Program-made: the position numbers and the translations under genes
DNA from: Burkholderiales bacterium
GTDB lineage: Bacteria; Pseudomonadota; Gammaproteobacteria; Burkholderiales; Burkholderiaceae_C
Length of the DNA: 64,000 bases
Direction: 5' to 3'
Assembly (NCBI GenBank): GCA_021732385.1
Contig: JAKFVA010000015.1
Location: 62,001-126,000, forward strand
Shown here: positions 45,601-54,288 of the stretch, one piece after another
How the letters are laid out: every line of letters starts with the position of its first letter
Numbering within the stretch: the first letter of the stretch is position 1
The notes under the pieces: model-generated
What the model saw: the letters and a program-made list of their open reading frames with translations, nothing else
Told to the model about the DNA's origin: nothing
Database searches by the model: none

Positions 45601-45768
45601 GTGGGTGGCATGAGCCTGGGCACGCTGCTCACATTGTTTGTCGTGCCCACCATGTACACACTGCTGGCGCGAAAAAAAGTGCCCGGTCCCAATGAGGCCG
45701 CAGTGGATGAGTCATCTCTGGAGCCGGTGCATCCAGCAGCCCACGACGGCGTCATTCCAGCCAAATAA
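42619..45768 (+). CDS. RND-family efflux transporter, inner-membrane pump
   Basis: A 1049-residue HAE1-type proton-driven pump. It begins LPEISIRRPVFATVLSLLILLIGMVSYGSLNVREYPKI. Two membrane bundles flank two large periplasmic loops. The proton-relay aspartates are in GLVVDDAIVVLENIYRHIEEG (helix 4). The second half has FIDPFIIMLSVPLSIAGALIALRWTGGTLNVFSQIG and RLRPILMTTGAMVLGSIPLAF. It is closest in look to MdtB/MuxB-like multidrug pumps; substrates are not predictable. Paired with the adaptor upstream. Confidence 0.95.
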   Translation: MQLPEISIRRPVFATVLSLLILLIGMVSYGSLNVREYPKIDEPVVTVETRFAGASSEVMESQITKVLEDSLAGIEGVDVISSLSRQEQSQITVRFSLSRDPDSAAADVRDKVSRVRQRLPQDIDEPVIAKVEADATPVIFLALSSDTHNALQLTDMANRLIKPVLQTAPGAADVRIFGERRFAMRIWLDPDRLAAYGLTTQDVEDALRRSNLEVPAGRIESSQREFNVTALTDLQRPEQFEQVIIRTVKGQPIRIVDVARVQEAAQAERTSVNFNGRDALALGVIRQSTANPLDLSNGVRKLLEKIKQDLPPGVMVQVANDNSVFIDRSIKAVYTTILEAVALVALVIFVFLRTVRASIIPLVTIPVSLVGTFALMALAGFTINSLTLLALVLAIGLVVDDAIVVLENIYRHIEEGMAPLQAAIVGSKEIGFAVVCMTLTLAAVYAPLAFSPGRTGRLFTEFALALAGAVIVSGFVALTLSPMMCSVLLKHNTKQSWFDRNMERVLNALTRGYSAALHWSMTSWKFGAITVSRRWLVVFVMLGSGVLVALMLSNIKSELAPLEDRGVILTVINGPDGATLDYTYRNAQAVAEIGKQYKEFDRVFIVIGNPTVAQGNVFLRAVPWEERSRSTLDIAREISPKIGSLPGVSAFPITPPSLGQGFRERPVNFVILTSDSYANLAGVVRNFQAELAKNPGFVQVDTDLRLNKPEITLEVNRERAADAGVSVESVARAVETMLGGRNVTRYKREGEQYDVVVQTESKGRDTPDDIEKIFVRGTKNNVQTLVPLSALVKVNEVVVPRELNHFAQRRSASITANLAPDYALGEALTFMDATAKKVLKPGYATDLNGSSREFKASSGSLGLVFAMALVFIFLVLAAQFESFIDPFIIMLSVPLSIAGALIALRWTGGTLNVFSQIGLITLVGLITKHGILIVEFANQLRVKGVEMHEAVMQAATQRLRPILMTTGAMVLGSIPLAFASGAGAESRQQIGWVIVGGMSLGTLLTLFVVPTMYTLLARKKVPGPNEAAVDESSLEPVHPAAHDGVIPAK

Positions 45769-45828
45769 CCCGGTGGCCCACCGCGAAGCGCCGGTCTTGC
45801 CGCTAACCTTTCGCGGGGCTTGCCAGCG

Positions 45829-47166
45829 CTAGATCACACCGTCGAACACCATGACATCGACGGCATCTCCTGCCGCCACGTTACCCTGGTTGTGGTGCAA
45901 CACCACCAGCCCATTGGCTTGCACCATGGAGCGCAATACCCCAGAGCCCTGGTTGCCGGTAATGCGTACCTGCAAATCACCGTTTGTGGCCGTGCTGACA
46001 ATACCGCGCTGGTATTCGGTGCGGCCCGGTTTTTTGCGCAGTGCCTGCATGCTGGTGGCTTTGAGCAAGGGCGGCGCGGTACTGGTTGAGCCCATCATTT
46101 GCAGCAGGGCGGGGCGCACAAAGGCCAGAAAAGTCACCATGACGGCCACCGGGTTTCCGGGCAGGCCAAATAAAAATGCCGATTTGGTTACACCTGCCGT
46201 GCTGCTGAAAATCCGCCCTGCTGCCATAGGGCGGCCAGGCCGCATCGCAATGCGCCAAAAGGCCATGCCAGAGCCAGCGGGTGGGGTTATACCGTCGGCT
46301 TGTCCAAGCCGGGCCATCATGGCGCGGGTGTGGTCGGCCTCACCCATGCTGACGCCGCCGCTGGTAATGATGGCATCGGCCTGCGAGGCTGCTTGCAGGA
46401 AGGCTGCTTCCAGTTGCACGGGTTCGTCAGGCACCACACCCATGTCGATTGGCTCGCAGCCCAGGCGCGTAAGCAGACCATAGAGGGTGTAGCGGTTGCT
46501 GTCGTATACCGCGCCTTCACGCGGCGTCTCGCCCAGGCTCAAAATTTCGTCACCGGTGGAGAAGAACGCTACTTTCAAACGGCGCACCACTTGCACCTGT
46601 GCAATACCCAAACTGGCAACCAAGCCCAGCGCAGCGGGCGTCAGGAGATCACCCTTTTGCAGCGCCTGCTGGCCTTGCATCAAGTCTTCGCCAGCCAGGC
46701 GGCGGTTATCGCCTGGCTTTACAGCGCGTGCAGGCAGCGTGATGCTGTCGCCATCGGTTTGCACCAGTTCAAGTGGCACTACGGTGTCAAGGCCTGCGGG
46801 CATCACCGCGCCAGTCATGATTTTTACGCACTGGCTGGCGGTTGCCTGGCCTTGCCAGGCTTTACCTGCAAAGGCAGTGCCCACCACCTGCAGACGGGTA
46901 GGCGCATCGGCATGCAAAGCGCTGCCGTGGAAGGCAAAGCCATCCATGGCCGAGTTGTCGTGGGGTGGCACGCTGATGGGCGAGGTGATGCCTTGCGCCA
47001 GCACACGGCCCAGCGCCTGCATTAGGGGCAGGGTTTCAGTTTGCTGCAAGGGTGTCACCCATTCACCAAGAATGCGCAGTACAGCTTCGGCGCTGATAGC
47101 TTGCGGGTCATAGCCTTGCAGACGGGCCGTAATATCGGCCAGGGATTGCGGTGCCAGTAAATTCAT
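45829..47166 (-). CDS. moeA: molybdopterin molybdenumtransferase MoeA
   Basis: Inserts molybdate into adenylated molybdopterin. A 445-residue protein with PPHDNSAMDGFAF near residue 70, IMTGAVMPAGLDTVVPLE, the MogA-like core VAFFSTGDEIL and DAIITSGGVSMGEADH, and LFGLPGNPVAVMVTF. ATG 47166 (MNLLAPQSLADITARLQG) is preferred to an upstream TTG at 47190 that would overlap mobA. It is the last of the leftward set moaA-mobA-moeA. Confidence 0.96.
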   Translation of the reverse strand: MNLLAPQSLADITARLQGYDPQAISAEAVLRILGEWVTPLQQTETLPLMQALGRVLAQGITSPISVPPHDNSAMDGFAFHGSALHADAPTRLQVVGTAFAGKAWQGQATASQCVKIMTGAVMPAGLDTVVPLELVQTDGDSITLPARAVKPGDNRRLAGEDLMQGQQALQKGDLLTPAALGLVASLGIAQVQVVRRLKVAFFSTGDEILSLGETPREGAVYDSNRYTLYGLLTRLGCEPIDMGVVPDEPVQLEAAFLQAASQADAIITSGGVSMGEADHTRAMMARLGQADGITPPAGSGMAFWRIAMRPGRPMAAGRIFSSTAGVTKSAFLFGLPGNPVAVMVTFLAFVRPALLQMMGSTSTAPPLLKATSMQALRKKPGRTEYQRGIVSTATNGDLQVRITGNQGSGVLRSMVQANGLVVLHHNQGNVAAGDAVDVMVFDGVI

Positions 47167-47179
47167 TGCAGCGGCTGAC

Positions 47180-47797
47180 TTAGCCTTCAAGCGTGCGTAA
47201 TTCGGCTAGGGTATTGGCGTTGGCAAAGGCAGTGGCGGAGTCACCTGGCGCATCGAAAGCCACCAGCGCCACGCGGTGTTGCGCTGTCCATGCGTCAATC
47301 TTGCGGCCACCGCCGTGGGTGAATGCCACCAGGCTCTCAAGCAACTCAGCACGTAGCAGGCAAAAAACCGGCTGGGGACGCAGGCTGGTACTGCCGCCAG
47401 CAGTGGTTTCCAGCGCTGTAGGCATGGCAATGTCGGCGTCTTGCGCTTCAAGCGCCTGCATCAGTCGCTCAGCCAGGTCTTGTGGAAACAGCGGCGTATC
47501 GCAGGGCACCGTCAGCAGGTAGGGCGTCTCGCAGCGCTCCAGACCGGTTAAAAAGCCCGCTAACGGGCCTGCGTAATCACTCAAGGTGTCGGGCCAAACC
47601 GGCACGCCAAACGATTCGTAGGCTGCCAGATTGCGGTTGGCATTGACCATGACCTGACCCACTTGCGGCTGTAGCCGCATGAGTGTGTGTAGTGCCAGCG
47701 GCGTACCGTTGAAATTTTGCATGCCTTTGTCGGCTCCACCCATGCGCGCGCCACGCCCGCCTGCGAGAACGATGCCGGTAATGTCTTGTGTGTTCAT
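47180..47797 (-). CDS. mobA: molybdenum cofactor guanylyltransferase MobA
   Basis: Adds GMP to molybdopterin. 205 residues with the nucleotide-binding start [22 protein letters not shown] and [13 protein letters not shown], then [19 protein letters not shown]. Located between moaA and moeA, with 31 and 13 bases to each. Confidence 0.96.
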   Translation of the reverse strand: MNTQDITGIVLAGGRGARMGGADKGMQNFNGTPLALHTLMRLQPQVGQVMVNANRNLAAYESFGVPVWPDTLSDYAGPLAGFLTGLERCETPYLLTVPCDTPLFPQDLAERLMQALEAQDADIAMPTALETTAGGSTSLRPQPVFCLLRAELLESLVAFTHGGGRKIDAWTAQHRVALVAFDAPGDSATAFANANTLAELRTLEG

Positions 47798-47828
47798 AGG
47801 AAGCGGGCAATTACAGGGGGTGTCATTT

Positions 47829-48971
47829 TTAGCCGCCGATGTAGCTCATTTCAACCCGTTTGGCACCTGCCCCAACAGTTGAATCAGGCGGCAAACTCGC
47901 GCGTAGTTCTGAATAGCGATCAACTCGCCCCTGCCAGATGTGGCCAATGGCCGAGGCAAGTTCTTCGTCGGAGGCTTGTGTGCGCAGCAACGTGCGCAAA
48001 TCATGGCCTTGCGTAGCAAACAGGCACAAATACAATTTACCCTCGGTCGACAGGCGGGCGCGGTTGCAATCTTTGCAAAAGGCCTGGGTGACGCTGGAAA
48101 TAACACCGACCTCACCCAGCACCGCGTCGTGCTGGCCGCTGGCTCCGGCATAGCCCCAGCGTTCAGCGGTCTCGCCCGACGCAGAGGGCGAAAGTTGCAC
48201 CAGCGGCAGTTCAGTCTTCAGGAGTTCTATAACCTGGGCCGATGGCAGCACCTCGTCCATGCGCCAGCCGTTGGTAGCACCCACGTCCATATACTCAATA
48301 AAACGCAGCACCACGCCCGTGCCTTTGAAATGCCGCGCCATGGGCAGAATTTCATGGGCATTGGTGCCGCGTTTTACGACCATGTTGACTTTGATATTGG
48401 TCAACCCCGCGCGCTGCGCCGCTTCAATCCCGGCCAGCACCTTGGTCACCGGAAAGTCCACGTCGTTCATCTGGCGAAACACGGCGTCATCGAGCCCGTC
48501 GAGGCTGACGGTGACGCGCTGCAAGCCCGCGTCCTTCAGGGCCTGGGCTTTTTGCGCCAGAATCGAGCCGTTGGTGGTGAGCGTCAAATCCAGCGGCTGG
48601 CCACCGGGTGTGCGCAATGCGGCCAGTTGGGCAATCAAAATTTCGATGTTTTTGCGCAGCAAAGGCTCGCCGCCGGTCAGGCGGATTTTGCGCACGCCAT
48701 GCGCCACAAACTGACGCGCCAGCCGGGTAATTTCTTCAAAACTGAGCAGCGCGCCCTGCGGTAAAAAGGCGTAATCCTTGTCAAACACTTCCTTGGGCAT
48801 GCAGTAGCTGCAGCGGAAATTGCAGCGATCGGTCACGCTAATGCGCAAATCACTCAGGGGGCGCTGCAGCCGGTCGGTCAGGTGGCCAGTGGCCGCAATG
48901 GGCACGGCAGGCAAGCGCGCAGGCAAGCTGGCCAAGCGTTCGTCAATCAGCGGGATGATGCGTTCAGACAT
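47829..48971 (-). CDS. moaA: GTP 3',8-cyclase MoaA
   Basis: Radical-SAM enzyme for the first step of molybdopterin synthesis. 380 residues. The SAM cluster is Cys50-x3-Cys54-x2-Cys57 ([12 protein letters not shown]). The second iron-sulfur cluster uses cysteines in [21 protein letters not shown]. It ends MSYIGG with the double glycine needed for activity. ATG 48971 is preferred; a GTG 15 bases upstream is possible. It is longer than E. coli MoaA because of an N-terminal extension common in this group. Confidence 0.97.
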   Translation of the reverse strand: MSERIIPLIDERLASLPARLPAVPIAATGHLTDRLQRPLSDLRISVTDRCNFRCSYCMPKEVFDKDYAFLPQGALLSFEEITRLARQFVAHGVRKIRLTGGEPLLRKNIEILIAQLAALRTPGGQPLDLTLTTNGSILAQKAQALKDAGLQRVTVSLDGLDDAVFRQMNDVDFPVTKVLAGIEAAQRAGLTNIKVNMVVKRGTNAHEILPMARHFKGTGVVLRFIEYMDVGATNGWRMDEVLPSAQVIELLKTELPLVQLSPSASGETAERWGYAGASGQHDAVLGEVGVISSVTQAFCKDCNRARLSTEGKLYLCLFATQGHDLRTLLRTQASDEELASAIGHIWQGRVDRYSELRASLPPDSTVGAGAKRVEMSYIGG

Positions 48972-49082
48972 GGGTAGATTGTGCACGCAGAGCTGGCGCA
49001 GGTTTTATGCAAGAAAGCCCCTGGTACTGCCCGTGGCAGTGAGGCCATTGGCCGTTGGGATTTGTGGCGAATACCTGAAATT

Positions 49083-49131
49083 GCTATAAAAAGTATAGCA
49101 AAAAAGCATAGCGCTACCCGCACGTCAATAA
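49083..49131 (+). repeat. dispersed intergenic hairpin repeat, copy C
   Basis: Stem GCTATA, AAAAG, TATAGC, then an A-rich spacer and ATAGCGCTACCCGCACGTCAAT. The stem differs from copies A and B, but both arms change together, so base pairing is kept. It lies between the moaA start and the end of hppA. Confidence 0.75.
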
Positions 49132-49196
49132 TAGGTTTAAAGCCAATTTGATACATGAAATCAGCCGTTTTTTCTTGAAAAATAGCCTGCGCCAGT

Positions 49197-49223
49197 AAAA
49201 AAGGCCCGCAAGCGGGCCTTTTT
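49197..49223. terminator. bidirectional intrinsic terminator after hppA
   Basis: GGCCCGC, AA, GCGGGCC with A6 before and T5 after. Lies 14 bases past the hppA stop and serves it on the minus strand; the T-run on the plus strand would also work for a rightward transcript. Confidence 0.88.
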
Positions 49224-49236
49224 AGCCTTAGCGAGC

Positions 49237-51417
49237 TTATTTTGAGGCTGGCGTCTTGGGCGTGGACACCACGTTGCCAGTGTCATAGCCGGGGTTGGCA
49301 GCCGGTGCGCTGATGGCAGCAGGCTCGGCGACGGCGGCTTTGGCCGGCTTGGCACCATGAATTTGCATCATCAACGGCACGATCAGCAGCGCCACAATGT
49401 TGATGATCTTGATCAGCGGGTTGATCGCCGGGCCAGCCGTGTCTTTGTACGGGTCGCCTACGGTGTCGCCGGTCACGGCAGCTTTGTGCGCCTCTGAACC
49501 TTTGCCGCCGTGGTGGCCGTCTTCAATGTATTTCTTGGCGTTGTCCCAGGCACCGCCGCCGGTGCACATGGAAATCGCCACAAACAAGCCGGTGACGATG
49601 GTGCCCATGAGCAAACCGCCCAAAGCCGCCGGGCCGAGAATCAGGCCCACCACAATCGGCGCGACCACTGGCAGCAGCGACGGGATCATCATTTCCTTGA
49701 TGGCGGCGGTAGTCAGCATGTCCACGGCGGTGTCGTACTCTGGCTTGCCGGTGCCGTCCATGATGCCTTTAATGTCACGGAACTGGCGGCGCACTTCAAC
49801 CACGACAGCACCAGCGGCGCGGCCCACGGCCTCCATTGCCATTGCGCCAAACAGGTAGGGGATCAGACCGCCAATGAACAGGCCGACGATGACCATCGGA
49901 TTGCTCAAATCGAACGTAATCTGGCGGCCATAAGCTTCCAGCTTGTGCGTGTAGTCGGCAAACAGCACCAAAGCGGCGAGGCCAGCCGAGCCGATGGCGT
50001 AGCCTTTGGTCACGGCCTTGGTGGTGTTGCCTACTGCGTCCAGCGGGTCAGTGACAGCGCGTACGCTCTCGGGCAGTTCGGCCATTTCGGCAATGCCGCC
50101 CGCGTTGTCGGTGATAGGGCCGTAGGCATCCAGCGCCACCACAATACCGGCCATGCTCAGCATGGCCGTGGCGGCAATCGCAATGCCGTACAAACCGGCC
50201 AGCGAGAACGACGCCAAGATGGCGGCGCAAACCAAAATCACTGGCCATGCGGTGGAGCGCATCGACACACCCAGACCGGCAATGATATTGGTGCCATGGC
50301 CAGTGGTCGAGGCTTGGGCAATGTGCTGCACGGGCTTGTATTGCGTGCCGGTGTAGTACTCGGTGACCCACACCAGCGCGCCGGTCAAGGCCAGGCCCAC
50401 AATGCAGGTGCCAAACAGCGCCAAGCGAGAGCCCTCGGCCTTGATGGCGTTGTCGGGAATCAGCCACCAGGTCACTGCCGCAAACGCGATCAGCGACAAG
50501 CCGCCTGCAACGGCCAGGCCCTTGTACAGGGCAGGCATCACGTTCTTCATGCCCGGCGAGGCCTTGACAAAGAAGCAGCCGATGATGGAGGCAATGATTG
50601 ATACCGCGCCCAGTGCCAACGGGTAGAGCACCGCGTTAACGGGCGCAGCAGCCACCAGCAATGCGCCCAGCACCATGGTGGCAATCAGTGTGACGGCGTA
50701 GGTTTCAAACAGGTCGGCGGCCATGCCGGCGCAGTCGCCCACGTTGTCGCCCACGTTGTCGGCAATCACGGCGGGGTTGCGTGGATCATCCTCGGGGATG
50801 CCGGCTTCCACTTTGCCAACCAAATCCGCACCGACGTCCGCGCCTTTGGTGAAAATGCCGCCGCCCAAACGGGCGAAGATGGAAATCAGCGACGAGCCGA
50901 AGGCAAAACCGATCAAAGGGTCGAGCAGCTTGGCCAGGTTTTTATCGGGCGAGTAGTTGCCGTTGCCCACCAGAAACCAGTAAAAAGCCGTCACGCCCAA
51001 CAGGCCCAGGCCGACCACCAGCATGCCGGTGATGGCACCGCCGCGAAACGCCACGTCGAGTGCCGGGCCAATGCCACGGGTGGCGGCTTGCGCGGTGCGC
51101 ACGTTGGCACGCACAGACACATTCATGCCAATAAAGCCGCAAGCCCCCGAGAGCACCGCGCCCACTACAAAGCCAATGGCGGTGAAGCTGCCTAGAAAAA
51201 TTGCAATCAGGATAGCCAGCACCACGCCGACCATGGCAATGGTCTTGTATTGCCGCGCCAAATAAGCGGCCGCGCCAGTTTGAATGGCGGCGGCAATTTC
51301 TTGCATGCGGGGATTGCCCGCGTCTTGTGAAAGTATCCAGCCGCGTGCCCAAATGCCGTATCCCACGGCAATGAGACCGCAAACCAGCGCGAGGATGAGC
51401 GCAGAGTTGCCAGCCAT
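49237..51417 (-). CDS. hppA: membrane-bound proton-translocating pyrophosphatase
   Basis: Couples pyrophosphate hydrolysis to ion pumping across the inner membrane. 726 residues, about 16 helices. Catalytic loops: [40 protein letters not shown] (split by the reader at DVGADLVGK and DNVGDNVGD) and, near the C-terminus, [10 protein letters not shown] and [11 protein letters not shown]. The segment [17 protein letters not shown] has Lys where potassium-dependent enzymes have Ala, so it should be potassium-independent and pump protons. AGGAGA precedes ATG 51417. Divergent from soluble ppa. Confidence 0.96.
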   Translation of the reverse strand: MAGNSALILALVCGLIAVGYGIWARGWILSQDAGNPRMQEIAAAIQTGAAAYLARQYKTIAMVGVVLAILIAIFLGSFTAIGFVVGAVLSGACGFIGMNVSVRANVRTAQAATRGIGPALDVAFRGGAITGMLVVGLGLLGVTAFYWFLVGNGNYSPDKNLAKLLDPLIGFAFGSSLISIFARLGGGIFTKGADVGADLVGKVEAGIPEDDPRNPAVIADNVGDNVGDCAGMAADLFETYAVTLIATMVLGALLVAAAPVNAVLYPLALGAVSIIASIIGCFFVKASPGMKNVMPALYKGLAVAGGLSLIAFAAVTWWLIPDNAIKAEGSRLALFGTCIVGLALTGALVWVTEYYTGTQYKPVQHIAQASTTGHGTNIIAGLGVSMRSTAWPVILVCAAILASFSLAGLYGIAIAATAMLSMAGIVVALDAYGPITDNAGGIAEMAELPESVRAVTDPLDAVGNTTKAVTKGYAIGSAGLAALVLFADYTHKLEAYGRQITFDLSNPMVIVGLFIGGLIPYLFGAMAMEAVGRAAGAVVVEVRRQFRDIKGIMDGTGKPEYDTAVDMLTTAAIKEMMIPSLLPVVAPIVVGLILGPAALGGLLMGTIVTGLFVAISMCTGGGAWDNAKKYIEDGHHGGKGSEAHKAAVTGDTVGDPYKDTAGPAINPLIKIINIVALLIVPLMMQIHGAKPAKAAVAEPAAISAPAANPGYDTGNVVSTPKTPASK

Positions 51418-51647
51418 AAAAGAATTCTCCTGTGTAGTACTTTGGCGGAAGGGGGCACCGCTGCGGCGCCTCCGCTGCGTTGCTTCCTCGCACTACTATC
51501 GGGCAGAGTCGATTGGCCAACCGCCGCAATGTACCTTGAAAATGCGCGTTTTTGGCGTCGATGTCAGCGCCATGAAACTAAAATGCGGGTTAATCCTAGG
51601 CTAACTGGATTGACCCTGTTGCTGTTTTATTCACTTCCATAAAAACC

Positions 51648-52184
51648 ATGTCCCTAGATAAAGTCTCCCCCGGCAAAAACGTCCCCGATGCTTTCAACGT
51701 CATCATCGAGATTCCCATGAACGCCGACCCGGTGAAATACGAGGTCGATAAGGAGTCAGGCGCGATTTTTGTTGACCGCTTCATGAGCACGTCGATGCAT
51801 TACCCCACCAACTACGGCTACGTGCCCAAAACCATCAGCGGCGATGGCGACCCGGTTGACGTGCTGGTCATCACGCCGGTGCCCTTGATTCCGGGCGTTG
51901 TGGTGACTTGCCGCCCAATTGGCATTCTGAAAATGCAAGACGAAGCCGGTGAAGACGGCAAGATTTTGGCCGTGCCGGTGGACAAGATCTTGTCGATCTA
52001 CACCCAGTGGCAAAAGCCCGAAGACTTGAACCCGCTGCGCCTGAAAACCATTGCGCACTTCTTTGAGCACTACAAAGACCTGGAAGTGGGCAAGTGGGTC
52101 AAGATTTTGGGTTGGGAGGGGGCCGATGCCGCCAAGAAAGAAATTTTGGATGGCATGGCCAATTACGCCAAGGCACAGGCCTGA
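51648..52184 (+). CDS. ppa: soluble inorganic pyrophosphatase, family I
   Basis: Hydrolyses cytoplasmic pyrophosphate. 178 residues with the family I signature [12 protein letters not shown] holding the metal-binding aspartates, [22 protein letters not shown] at the N-terminus and [10 protein letters not shown] with [16 protein letters not shown] at the C-terminus. Start ATG 51648. It is divergent from hppA with 230 bases between; that gap has an AT-rich end (51617-51647) but no clear promoter. Confidence 0.97.
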   Translation: MSLDKVSPGKNVPDAFNVIIEIPMNADPVKYEVDKESGAIFVDRFMSTSMHYPTNYGYVPKTISGDGDPVDVLVITPVPLIPGVVVTCRPIGILKMQDEAGEDGKILAVPVDKILSIYTQWQKPEDLNPLRLKTIAHFFEHYKDLEVGKWVKILGWEGADAAKKEILDGMANYAKAQA

Positions 52185-52315
52185 CGGCACGCCTGATGTT
52201 GCGTCAAAGCAAGTTTGGCTAAATTGATTTTTTGTTAGTTTGCAGACAGCTGGCTTGACTAGGATTCAGCGCTTCTTCACACTTTTCATTTTTAACTTCT
52301 CGGAAGTATCAACCT

Positions 52316-53296
52316 ATGAGCCACCCTCTTGTTTTGCGCGCCTGCGCCTTGTCCGTACTGGCCGCCGCCTTGTTGGCCGTTCCTGCCTTGTCCGGCCTGA
52401 ACGCGGCCCAAGCGGCTGCACCTCTGGTCAAAACGCAGCCTGGTTACTACCGTGTCATGCTGGGAGATTTTGAGGTCACCGCCTTGTCTGACGGCACCGT
52501 TGCCCTACCGGTGGACAAGCTGCTGACCAACACGACAGCCGCCAAAGTCAACAAGGCGCTGGCCAAGTCATATTTGTCCAGCCCGCTGGAGACCTCGGTC
52601 ACTGCGTATCTGATCAACACCGGCGCGAAGCTGGTGCTGGTTGATGCAGGTGCAGCCGGCCTGTTTGGCCCCACACTGGGTAATTTGCTGACCAGCCTCA
52701 AAGCTGCTGGCTACGCACCTGAGCAAATCGACGAGGTTTACATCACCCATATGCACCCCGACCACGTAGGCGGGCTGATGGCGGGCGACAAACTGGCTTT
52801 CCCTAACGCGGTGGTGCGCGCCGACCAGAAAGACGCCGATTTTTGGTTGAGCCAAGCCAACTTGGACAAAGCCCCGCAGGACGCGAAAGGTTTCTTCCAG
52901 GGCGCGCAGGCATCGCTCAACCCCTACGTGAAAGCGGCCAAGTTCAAAAGCTTCAGTGGCAATACGGAATTGGTCTCTGGTGTCAAGGCTATGGCTACGC
53001 ATGGCCACACTGCGGGTCACACGGTATATGTCGTTGAGAGCAAAGGCCAAAAACTCGTGCTGTGGGGCGACTTGATGCACGTCGGCGCGGTGCAGTTTGA
53101 AGACCCCACAGTCACTATCCAGTTTGACTCCAACGACAAGTCTGCCGCAGCTGAGCGCAAGAAAGCCTATGCCGAAGCCGCTAAACAAGGCTATTTGGTG
53201 GCTGCTACCCACCTGCCGTTTCCCGGTATTGGCCGTTTGCGCGCGCAGGGCAAAGGCTATGTGTTTTTACCAATTAACTACGCTGTGCCGCGGTGA
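52316..53296 (+). CDS. exported metallo-beta-lactamase-fold hydrolase
   Basis: A 326-residue protein with a signal peptide (hydrophobic to about residue 33, cut near AAQAAAP). The metal motif is THMHPDHVGG, with later ligands in THGHTAGHT, WGDLMH and ATHLPFPGIG. The layout is like periplasmic lactonase- or quorum-quenching-like members of the fold; the substrate is unknown. GGAAG stands 9 bases before ATG 52316. A terminator follows. Confidence 0.88.
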   Translation: MSHPLVLRACALSVLAAALLAVPALSGLNAAQAAAPLVKTQPGYYRVMLGDFEVTALSDGTVALPVDKLLTNTTAAKVNKALAKSYLSSPLETSVTAYLINTGAKLVLVDAGAAGLFGPTLGNLLTSLKAAGYAPEQIDEVYITHMHPDHVGGLMAGDKLAFPNAVVRADQKDADFWLSQANLDKAPQDAKGFFQGAQASLNPYVKAAKFKSFSGNTELVSGVKAMATHGHTAGHTVYVVESKGQKLVLWGDLMHVGAVQFEDPTVTIQFDSNDKSAAAERKKAYAEAAKQGYLVAATHLPFPGIGRLRAQGKGYVFLPINYAVPR

Positions 53297-53311
53297 CCTT
53301 TGCGCAGCCGC

Positions 53312-53343
53312 ATAAAAAACGCCGCAAATGCGGCGTTTTTTAT
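53312..53343. terminator. bidirectional intrinsic terminator between converging genes
   Basis: A run of A, ACGCCGC, AAAT, GCGGCGT, then a run of T: a 12-base or longer near-perfect stem serving the hydrolase genes on both strands. The stop of the minus-strand gene (53340-53342) lies within its arm. Confidence 0.9.
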
Positions 53344-54221
53344 GCCTCAGGGGTGGGGAACAAGCTTCGCAGCAGCCTGGAGCGCCGCTCAAACAATTGC
53401 CATTGCTTTGGCGATTGCGCCAACCGGTCGGCTACGGCCCACCAAGCGCTGGGATTCAGGCCAATGCCAAAGTGGCTGGCCATGACTTCAATGTTTTCAC
53501 TGGGTGCCGTGCTGGTACCAGGCGCTTGCACACTGCCTTGCCAAGCCACGATGCCATCCGAGCGCGAATAAATGCTGGTGGTGGGCACGGGCGGTGCACA
53601 AGGCAAATCGTAGCCTCGCATTTCAGCTTCGATATTGCGGCCGCTGGCCAGCTCATACAGGCGCCAGGCGTTGGTTGAGGTGTGCGCTGCGCCAAACGGC
53701 GTACCCAAGGTAATTACACAACGCACCATGCCTGGTAATAAACGGCTTAACTCTTTGGCAAATTCCCGTGCATAAATGCCACCCAGGCTCCAGCCCACCA
53801 GGCTCACTGGTTGTCCGCTTTGTTGATAGGCCCTCACCACATGCGCTTTGGCTGCGTCTATTACACCCGGACGTGGTCCAAGATTCAGGCCCTGGCCCCA
53901 GCCCTGCGTCTGGTAGCCCAGGCTGTCCAAGTAGCGGCGCAGGGGCAAGGTGGACACGTCGCCCGCTGACAAGCCAGGGAAGACCACCACGGTATGCCCG
54001 TCACCTTGAGGCGCACGCCCAAGTAGCGGCAAGCTGGGAAGCAGTGCACCAAACTCCCAGAGAGCGCGCAATTCCAATGCCAGCAGGAGAAAATTGGGTG
54101 GTGGGACATCCAGGAAAGGCGTGGCGCGGGTGTTTGTCCGCACAAAAGAGCGGGTAGACGGTACTGATGCGCTGCGTGTGTTGGCAGACTGGCGGGGTGT
54201 TGAGCGTGCGGTGCGGGGCAT
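53340..54221 (-). CDS. alpha/beta hydrolase, lipase-like
   Basis: A 293-residue esterase/lipase-type protein. The nucleophile elbow is GWSLGG (SLVGWSLGGIYARE), oxyanion region HTVVVFPGLSAGDVS, acid likely in SIYSRSDGIVAW, and the catalytic His in VMASHFGIGLNP. The N-terminal 35 residues are rich in Arg/Thr/Ser without a clear signal peptide. The ATG at 54221 is the first in frame; a later start is possible. The substrate is unknown. Confidence 0.82.
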   Translation of the reverse strand: MPRTARSTPRQSANTRSASVPSTRSFVRTNTRATPFLDVPPPNFLLLALELRALWEFGALLPSLPLLGRAPQGDGHTVVVFPGLSAGDVSTLPLRRYLDSLGYQTQGWGQGLNLGPRPGVIDAAKAHVVRAYQQSGQPVSLVGWSLGGIYAREFAKELSRLLPGMVRCVITLGTPFGAAHTSTNAWRLYELASGRNIEAEMRGYDLPCAPPVPTTSIYSRSDGIVAWQGSVQAPGTSTAPSENIEVMASHFGIGLNPSAWWAVADRLAQSPKQWQLFERRSRLLRSLFPTPEA

Positions 54222-54288
54222 GGTCTCTGAGCTTTTTTAGTGCGCGAAGTATCGGCCCTGACAGGCGGTTGTTGCTGGAGGCATACCC

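Noticed and set aside
49510-50601. Plus-strand frame of 363 codons opposite hppA
   Set aside because: His/Gln/Gly-rich shadow inside a highly conserved membrane pyrophosphatase gene; no family features.
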